Origin: Flavobacteriales bacterium
Lineage (GTDB): Bacteria; Bacteroidota; Bacteroidia; Flavobacteriales; BACL11
NCBI GenBank assembly: GCA_012960835.1
Contig: DUAL01000030.1
Span: 11,270-44,950, forward strand
Length of the DNA: 33,681 nt
Reading direction: 5' to 3'
The first letter of the stretch is position 1; each line of letters starts with the position of its first letter. The notes under the pieces are model-generated. The model saw nothing but the letters and a program-made list of their open reading frames with translations. It made no database searches and was not told where the DNA came from. Positions 27,423-33,681 of the stretch are shown in pieces. A program made the position numbers and the translations under genes.

Positions 27423-28751
27423 TTATAAAATTATCCATTTATGATCAAAAGTACAATCCTTTAAGCTATTTCCTAATTTAATATAGGTTTTTTCTATTTT
27501 TTCTTCTAACCAATCATTTATTGTTTCTTGTTTCTTTTCTGATAATGTTACATTCCGAATTTTATCGTAATCCTCAGTTAAGTTAGCCGTATGTGCTATG
27601 GTTTTTTTTCTTAGTTTTATGAGTCGGTACGCTTTTCTCCCATCATCTGTTTGCATAATCATTGGTGCCGATATTTCATTTTCACTCATTTTTTCAATTA
27701 CAAAATACAAAGTTGGATCCAAATCTTTCATAATAAACATACTAGAACCAGAATTAGGATTTATGAGTAATCCCTCATTGTTTTTACTCTCATCATCCGA
27801 AAAATTCAATGCCGCTTTTTCAAAAGTTATTTTTCCATCAGAAATCTGCTTTGCAATATCCTCAATTTCCGATTTTAGCTCCATAAGTTGAGTGGAAGAA
27901 ACTTTTGGTTTTAAAAGAATATGTCGCACATTTATCTGCTCTCCCCTTCTTTCTATCAGTTGAATGATATGATAACCAAATTCACTTTTAATAATATCAG
28001 AAAGTTCATCTCCTTTTAGCTTATAAGCTGCCGCTTCAAATGCTGGAACCAAATCGCCCCTCCCTACAAAACCTAATTCTCCTCCATTTTTTGCAGAACC
28101 AGGATCGTCAGAATAAAGGGTAGCTAATACCTTAAAATCTTCTCCTTTTATTATCCTCTCTTTAAAAGTTTCTAATTTATTTTTTATCCTTTCTTTTTCC
28201 TCAACTGAAATTTCTGGTTTTAAAACTATTTGGGAAATTTCAACTTCTGCCTCAACCGTAGGAAGGCTGTCTTTTGCTAAATTGTTAAAATAGTTTTTTA
28301 CTTCTGAAGGAGTAACTTTCACTCCAGCAGTAATACCTCCTTGCATTCTTTGTGAAAGTAATTGATCGTTTATTAAATCTCGAAATTCTGATTTTATTTC
28401 AATAATAGATTTTCCATAAAACTCTTCTAATTTTTCTTTGCTTCCCACTTGTCCTACAAAATAACGGATTCTTTTTTCCAATTCACTCTCAATTTCTTGT
28501 TCCGATATTTCCAAGCTATCAATTTTTGCTTGGTTTAAAAGCAGTTTCTGATACAATAAATCTTCAATAATCCTGCATTTTATCTCGCCCCTATTTGTAT
28601 ACCCTTGCGCTAAATATTGTTGGTATTGGGTCTCAATATCAGAGGTGAGAATAATTTCATTTCCAATTATTGCTTCTACGCCATCAATCACTTTTTGGCA
28701 GTAGATTTTACTGCTAAAAAGCAAAAGTGCTATAAGGATATATTTTTTCAT
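27423..28751 (-). CDS. SurA-like peptidylprolyl isomerase with two parvulin domains
   Basis: VIDGVEAIIGNEIILTSDIE; KNGGELGFVGRGDLVPAFEAAAYKL...GYHIIQLIERRGEQINVRHILLKPK. Confidence 0.92.
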   Translation of the reverse strand: MKKYILIALLLFSSKIYCQKVIDGVEAIIGNEIILTSDIETQYQQYLAQGYTNRGEIKCRIIEDLLYQKLLLNQAKIDSLEISEQEIESELEKRIRYFVGQVGSKEKLEEFYGKSIIEIKSEFRDLINDQLLSQRMQGGITAGVKVTPSEVKNYFNNLAKDSLPTVEAEVEISQIVLKPEISVEEKERIKNKLETFKERIIKGEDFKVLATLYSDDPGSAKNGGELGFVGRGDLVPAFEAAAYKLKGDELSDIIKSEFGYHIIQLIERRGEQINVRHILLKPKVSSTQLMELKSEIEDIAKQISDGKITFEKAALNFSDDESKNNEGLLINPNSGSSMFIMKDLDPTLYFVIEKMSENEISAPMIMQTDDGRKAYRLIKLRKKTIAHTANLTEDYDKIRNVTLSEKKQETINDWLEEKIEKTYIKLGNSLKDCTFDHKWIIL

Positions 28752-29596
28752 TGATGTATTTTAATTTTATTTGTTGAAATTGCTTTCTGATATAACTTAT
28801 CTTCTAAATCTTTCAAAAACAACAATTTATTTCTATTTAAAATTATTTCTCTAATTTTTTCTTGCACCAAACTTAACGGACTTCTGCTGCCTTTTATTTG
28901 ATATCCATGAATAAATAAAAAATATTTGCTACTATCAGCAGTATAGCTGTAATATTTATTACTACTTAAATAATAGGTTGAATTCTTCACTTCCATTGGC
29001 AACTTGTCGGCAAACTTAGAAAAATAAACCCATTTGGATTCATCTAAATGATAGTCAGCAGCAAATTGTCTGCAATACTCTATTAAATCTTCTTTATCTT
29101 CCTCTTTGTTTGAACGAAATAATTTGCGTAACAAATCTAATTTTGGAGCGTCAAAAGCCGTTTTTACATATCTTCCTTTAAATATATTTTCTTTTAATTC
29201 CAACTCATCCAAATTCTTATCATAATAATTTTGAATTTCTGCTTTTGTAACAACTGTATCAAAATTTTGCTTTATCAATTCTTGCTGATAGGCATAAATA
29301 AGTAGTGAATTTCTATAATCGTCAATTCTATCTTCTACATCCTTGAGAGCATCCGTCAAATTCATTTCGGCTTGCGCCACCAAAAGCTGTTTTTTTATCC
29401 AACTATCGATATAACTTTGTACAAATGCGGCACTATCGGTTTTATCCTCAGGAAGAGAGTTGCTTATTTCAGAAAAATACAAATCTTTATCGTACAAACT
29501 AACCAACAACTTATCATCAGAAGACAAGCCATTGCAAGCCATAAAAAATAATGCAGTACAATAAAGGAAAAGATAGTGTTTCACTTTCAAAACCAC
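28748..29596 (-). CDS. SurA-N/PPIase-related lipoprotein lacking a recognisable parvulin domain
   Basis: FFMACNG lipobox; helical SurA-like N-region; operon neighbours are PpiC/SurA; no GGxLGF or HIL motif visible. Confidence 0.7.
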   Translation of the reverse strand: MVLKVKHYLFLYCTALFFMACNGLSSDDKLLVSLYDKDLYFSEISNSLPEDKTDSAAFVQSYIDSWIKKQLLVAQAEMNLTDALKDVEDRIDDYRNSLLIYAYQQELIKQNFDTVVTKAEIQNYYDKNLDELELKENIFKGRYVKTAFDAPKLDLLRKLFRSNKEEDKEDLIEYCRQFAADYHLDESKWVYFSKFADKLPMEVKNSTYYLSSNKYYSYTADSSKYFLFIHGYQIKGSRSPLSLVQEKIREIILNRNKLLFLKDLEDKLYQKAISTNKIKIHQ

Positions 29597-29600
29597 TTGC

Positions 29601-31556
29601 TTATCGAATTAAAGAATGGAGAACCTGAGCATTAGCCCTTACCTGATACTTTTCTTTTAACTCATCTAACCATTGCTTTTCCAAGAAATCCTGATAATCT
29701 GAAATAACTTTACCTTTTGTTTCTGAAAGCTCTTTTTGTTGTGGAGGAATTAATGCTAAAATATCTACAATGATTATAGAACCATCTTTGCCTTTAATAT
29801 TTTTACTTATACCAATATTCCTACCAGCTTCATTTACATAATCATTCTCCTGTTGAGAATATTTTTTTCCTAGAATCTGAAGGTTTAATGGCGAGCTATA
29901 ATTTACCTTTTTTAGCACATCTTCATCAGTCAAATACAGCATTCTGTGTCGTTTTTTAATTTGTCTTAAAGTTTTTTTGGCAACTGTTTCATCAATACAA
30001 GTATATATTTTTGCTTCCACCCTTTCGCCCCACATATAATTTTCTTTATTGTTGTTAAAGAATGTTTGTAATCCTAAAGTATCCTTTATAGCTTTTGTCC
30101 AAACTTTATCATCCATTAAATCAAAAAGAAGAATACCATCCGTATATTCTTGTAATAATGACTTAAATTCAGGATACTTTTCCTCTAATCTGCTGTTTTC
30201 ATAACTCAGACAACTCTCACTTACAAAGGCCTTATACAAATCATTAAAATAAGTTTGATAATTATCTTTTACCTGCATTTGATTTGCCAGAATAAATGCA
30301 ATAAAATCAGCTTGGGTATAATAATTTGCATCTAAAACAAACAGGTTTCTTTTGAGTAAATTTGTTTTTTCGGAAGCCCATTTTCCTTTAGACAAACTCT
30401 CATCAATGTATTTTGAAATTTCGTTTAATCTGCTGCTGTATTGCTTAAAATTATACTCTTTTTTAATTTTGCTAATTAGTGCCTTATCTCGCAAAGCATT
30501 TCTGGAATCTTGATTGACTTTCTTTTCTAAATTATCTTTTACATCCTCAAAAGCAGGAATAGGTTTTTTTTCTAAAAGCTTGACTACATGCCAACCGAAA
30601 GGAGTTTTAAAAACAGTACTAGTCTCATCAATGGTTTGTAATAAAAAGGCGGCATTCTCAAATTCCTTTACCATCTTTCCTACGCCAAACCAAGGGATAC
30701 TCCCTCCCTTTACAGCTGTGGCTCTATCCTCTGAAAACTGTTTAGCTAAGTCGCTAAAATCCTCTCCATTTTTTAGTTTTATGGCAATCTCCTCAATCTT
30801 AGTTTTACTAATATTAATCGCTTCCTCTGAAGCATCTTTTGCTAATTTAAACATGATGTGGGCTACCTTCACCTCTCCAATTGCCTTCCTTTTATCATTC
30901 ACTTTTATCAGATGATAACCATACTTTGTTCTAACTGGCTTAGATATTTTCCCTATTTCTGTATTATATGCCGCATTCTCGAAAGGATAAACCATCATAA
31001 AAACAGTAAAATAACCCAAACTTCCTCCATTATTTATAGCTGATTTGTCATCAGAATATTGCTTGGCTGCATGATAGAAGTCCATTCCTTTAAGGATTTT
31101 ATTCCGAATATCTGTTGCTTTTTTATATGCTTTTAGTGTGTCGGTAGGAGTTGCTTTTTCAGCTATTGCAAATAAAATATGGCTTGCATTTACATCTTCT
31201 TGCATTCGCTCGTATGCCTCTTCTATTAATTTTTCATCAAATTGATTGTCACTCAAATAGGGCTTTGCCAATTGATTTCTGTACATGGCGAGTTCATTTA
31301 CAAATGCAGCAATAGTATCGTATTTTAGCTCTTTTGCTTCTTTTACTTTCAAACGAAAATTAATAAACAGTTGCATATAGTCATTCAAATACTCCTTGGT
31401 AATGATAGAGTCATTGTGGTTATTTTTTAAGAATATCGCTTTAAACTCACCAAGAGTGATGTTATCTTCTCCTACACTTAAAATTACTTCATTGTTTTGT
31501 GCAAAAGACAAAGAACAAAAAAGACCAATACAAAATACTAACACATTTTTTTTCAT
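29601..31556 (-). CDS. Peptidylprolyl isomerase with two PpiC (parvulin) domains
   Basis: ASHILFAIAEKA...INNGGSLGYFTVFMMVYPFENAAY...YGYHLIKVNDKR and VAHIMFKLA...KGGSIPWFGVGKMVKEFENAAF...FGWHVVKLLEK. Confidence 0.93.
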   Translation of the reverse strand: MKKNVLVFCIGLFCSLSFAQNNEVILSVGEDNITLGEFKAIFLKNNHNDSIITKEYLNDYMQLFINFRLKVKEAKELKYDTIAAFVNELAMYRNQLAKPYLSDNQFDEKLIEEAYERMQEDVNASHILFAIAEKATPTDTLKAYKKATDIRNKILKGMDFYHAAKQYSDDKSAINNGGSLGYFTVFMMVYPFENAAYNTEIGKISKPVRTKYGYHLIKVNDKRKAIGEVKVAHIMFKLAKDASEEAINISKTKIEEIAIKLKNGEDFSDLAKQFSEDRATAVKGGSIPWFGVGKMVKEFENAAFLLQTIDETSTVFKTPFGWHVVKLLEKKPIPAFEDVKDNLEKKVNQDSRNALRDKALISKIKKEYNFKQYSSRLNEISKYIDESLSKGKWASEKTNLLKRNLFVLDANYYTQADFIAFILANQMQVKDNYQTYFNDLYKAFVSESCLSYENSRLEEKYPEFKSLLQEYTDGILLFDLMDDKVWTKAIKDTLGLQTFFNNNKENYMWGERVEAKIYTCIDETVAKKTLRQIKKRHRMLYLTDEDVLKKVNYSSPLNLQILGKKYSQQENDYVNEAGRNIGISKNIKGKDGSIIIVDILALIPPQQKELSETKGKVISDYQDFLEKQWLDELKEKYQVRANAQVLHSLIR

Positions 31557-31575
31557 GCTTATTTTATTTTTAAAT

Positions 31576-33042
31576 TTATTTTCGACTATAATTTGGAGCT
31601 TCCCTTGTTATAGTTACATCATGAGGATGGCTTTCCGTAACTCCTGCGGCTGTAATTTTTATGAATCTAGCTTTTGCTAAATCTGTTATGTTTTTAGCAC
31701 CACAATAACCCATTCCAGCCCTTAATCCTCCAATCATTTGATGTATTACTTCTGATAAAGCACCTTTATAAGCTACTCTACCAACAATCCCTTCTGGTAC
31801 TAATTTCTTTGGATCATTTTCAGTAGTTTGAAAATACCTGTCCTTTGAGCCATCCTGCATAGCATCCACTGAACCCATCCCGCGAAATGTTTTGAATTTT
31901 CTTCCCTCAAAAATAATAGTTTCACCAGGAGCTTCTTCCACTCCAGCAATTAAGGAGCCTAACATTACAGTACTAGAGCCTGCAACCAATGCTTTTACAA
32001 TATCTCCAGAATACCTTATTCCTCCATCCGCAATTACAGGAATATTATTCTTTTTTGCTACCTCATTTACATCCAAAAGAGCAGTAAGTTGAGGAACCCC
32101 AATTCCTGCAATAATTCTGGTAGTACAAATTGAACCAGGACCAATTCCTACTTTTATGGCATCTGCACCAGCATCAATAAGAGCTTTTGCCGCTTTTGCA
32201 GTAGCGATATTTCCTACCACAACATCCAATTTTGGGTAGTCCGATTTTATTTTCTTTAACAAATCAATTACTCCTTTTGAATGTCCATGAGCTGTATCAA
32301 TAATGATTGCATCAACTGATACTTTTACTAGTGCTGCAACCCTTTCAAAAACATCAGTAGTTACGCCAACAGCCGCAACAACTCTTAATCTTCCATACTT
32401 ATCTTTGCAAGCGTTAGGACGCATCCTGTTTTTAATAATGTCCTTAAAAGTAATTAGCCCAACTAGTTCATTATTTTTGTTTACTACTGGCAACTTTTCA
32501 ATTTTGTTTTCTTGCAGAATGTGTTCCGCATTTTCTAAATCAGCAATTTCAGTAGTAATAATGTTATCAGTAGTCATGATTTGCTTAATCGGTAAGCTCA
32601 AATCTTTCTCGAATCTTAAATCTCTATTAGTTACTATGCCCACTAATTCATTTTTCTTATTTATAATTGGAATTCCTCCAATTTTAAATTCTTGCATGAT
32701 ATTCATAGCATCCCCTACCTTGGCTTCAACCAATAAAGTTATGGGATCTAAAATCATTCCACTTTCTGATCGTTTTACTTTTCTCACTTCATTTGCCTGA
32801 TTTTCGATACTCATGTTTTTGTGCAAAACACCAATACCACCTTCTTGGGCGATTGCGATAGCCATTCCTGCTTCTGTAACCGTATCCATTGCTGCAGAAA
32901 CGATAGGAATATTTAACTTTATATTTTTGGTGAAATTTGTAGTTACACCCACACAAGATGGCAATACCTCAGAATAATCAGGAACAACCAATACATCATC
33001 ATAGGTAAGCCCTTCTGATATAAGTTTGTTCTGTTGTTTCAT
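31576..33042 (-). CDS. guaB: Inosine-5'-monophosphate dehydrogenase
   Basis: [18 protein letters not shown], two CBS segments, [47 protein letters not shown]; start 33042 preferred to 33069. Confidence 0.98.
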   Translation of the reverse strand: MKQQNKLISEGLTYDDVLVVPDYSEVLPSCVGVTTNFTKNIKLNIPIVSAAMDTVTEAGMAIAIAQEGGIGVLHKNMSIENQANEVRKVKRSESGMILDPITLLVEAKVGDAMNIMQEFKIGGIPIINKKNELVGIVTNRDLRFEKDLSLPIKQIMTTDNIITTEIADLENAEHILQENKIEKLPVVNKNNELVGLITFKDIIKNRMRPNACKDKYGRLRVVAAVGVTTDVFERVAALVKVSVDAIIIDTAHGHSKGVIDLLKKIKSDYPKLDVVVGNIATAKAAKALIDAGADAIKVGIGPGSICTTRIIAGIGVPQLTALLDVNEVAKKNNIPVIADGGIRYSGDIVKALVAGSSTVMLGSLIAGVEEAPGETIIFEGRKFKTFRGMGSVDAMQDGSKDRYFQTTENDPKKLVPEGIVGRVAYKGALSEVIHQMIGGLRAGMGYCGAKNITDLAKARFIKITAAGVTESHPHDVTITREAPNYSRK

Positions 33043-33066
33043 ATTCTGTTTTTTAAAAATTGTGTG

Positions 33067-33074
33067 CAAAAATA
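33067..33074 (-). promoter_or_regulatory. -7 box TATTTTTG for guaB
   Basis: Exact TAnnTTTG 24 nt before the ATG at 33042. Confidence 0.5.
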
Positions 33075-33095
33075 GTTAAAATATCAGTTCAAAAG

Positions 33096-33122
33096 ACAAA
33101 AAAAAGTCCCAAAAATGGGACT
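33096..33122 (-). terminator. Intrinsic terminator of the T9SS/CHU_C gene
   Basis: Minus strand AGTCCC-ATTTTT-GGGACT followed by TTTTTTTT. Confidence 0.85.
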
Positions 33123-33143
33123 CTTATTTTTATGTGATCTTTC

Positions 33144-33681
33144 TTATCTTATTAAACTTACAATATCTGTTTTTTCTGTGAGCATTCCAACTCCATTTAT
33201 GTATTGAACATGATAGACATAATTTCCATTCTGTGCAGGATTGCCTAAATAATTTCCATCCCATCCTTTAGAGGGGTCATTAGTCCTAAAAATTTCATGC
33301 CCCCATTTATCATAAATTGCAAATGAATAGCCAATTTCAGAAACAAAAGAGGTTATAGGATGAAATATTTCATTATGCTCATCATCATTTGGGGTAAAGG
33401 TGTTTGGCACAATTAAAACAGGAACTTGTGAAATACAAGATATATTCGACAGACTTCTTTCAACAAAACCATAAGGATTTGTATTCCCCTCTAATGCCTC
33501 AACATAATAACAAAACCGGCCGTTTCCATCTGTATATTCAACTACATTATCATTATAAAAATAGTTCTCGCTTCCACCAGAAAAGGTTGCTAATGGAATG
33601 GCTGAGAAATCACCTCTGTTAACCGAACGATAAAGATTATATACTACATCATCACCAAGCCAACCATCATAATCATTAAAC
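33144..33681 (-). CDS. Gliding motility-associated/T9SS type B C-terminal domain protein (5' part outside window)
   Basis: VPNTFTPNDDEHNEIFHPI...YSFAIYDKWGHEIFRTNDPSKGWDGNYLGNPAQNGNYVYHVQY; frame stays open to the window end by manual translation. Confidence 0.9.
   Translation of the reverse strand, partial: FNDYDGWLGDDVVYNLYRSVNRGDFSAIPLATFSGGSENYFYNDNVVEYTDGNGRFCYYVEALEGNTNPYGFVERSLSNISCISQVPVLIVPNTFTPNDDEHNEIFHPITSFVSEIGYSFAIYDKWGHEIFRTNDPSKGWDGNYLGNPAQNGNYVYHVQYINGVGMLTEKTDIVSLIR

Noticed and set aside
26882-27481. 199-aa plus-strand ORF antisense to moxR
   Set aside because: Fully antisense to a strongly conserved AAA+ gene; sequence has no recognisable domain; typical frame shadow of low-stop antisense coding.
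30514-30915. 133-aa plus-strand ORF antisense to the double-PpiC gene
   Set aside because: Antisense to conserved parvulin domains, no promoter box or domain evidence.
32303-32800. 165-aa plus-strand ORF antisense to guaB
   Set aside because: Overlaps the CBS/core region of guaB; low-complexity hydrophobic/Ser-rich translation consistent with a shadow ORF.

Overview
This 33.7 kb window is a gene-dense, AT-rich chromosomal segment of a member of Bacteroidota, probably Flavobacteriales-like (inferred from T9SS/CHU_C domains, DUF1599/BT_3928/tpiA synteny and TAnnTTTG promoters). It is mostly housekeeping: ligA (partial), a DUF296/PPC protein, prmC, ribD, an EamA transporter, a YigZ/IMPACT protein, HMG-CoA lyase, pyrD, smpB, tRNA-Arg(ACG), clpS, plsY, tpiA, an ABC permease, a BT_3928-like DoxX protein, DUF1599, folP, cdaA, def, moxR, three SurA/PpiC-like proteins, guaB, and a truncated gliding/T9SS protein. 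I see no mobile elements, CRISPR arrays or prophage. Points worth a second look: (i) RibD carries a C-terminal ASCH domain; (ii) a cobalamin riboswitch precedes a BtuB-like receptor and two YncE/BtuG-like beta-propeller lipoproteins, the second apparently split off by a terminator fused to a new promoter; (iii) a DtxR/MntR-type palindrome sits between a regulator/ZIP operon and a divergent outer-membrane protein; (iv) TAnnTTTG promoter boxes lie exactly 4 nt before four start codons, suggesting leaderless mRNAs; (v) a ~1483-aa exported protein of unknown function has an internal winged-helix-like segment and a leader with competing hairpins; (vi) paired candidate operators flank a small XRE regulator. 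Everything was read by eye; no searches were run.
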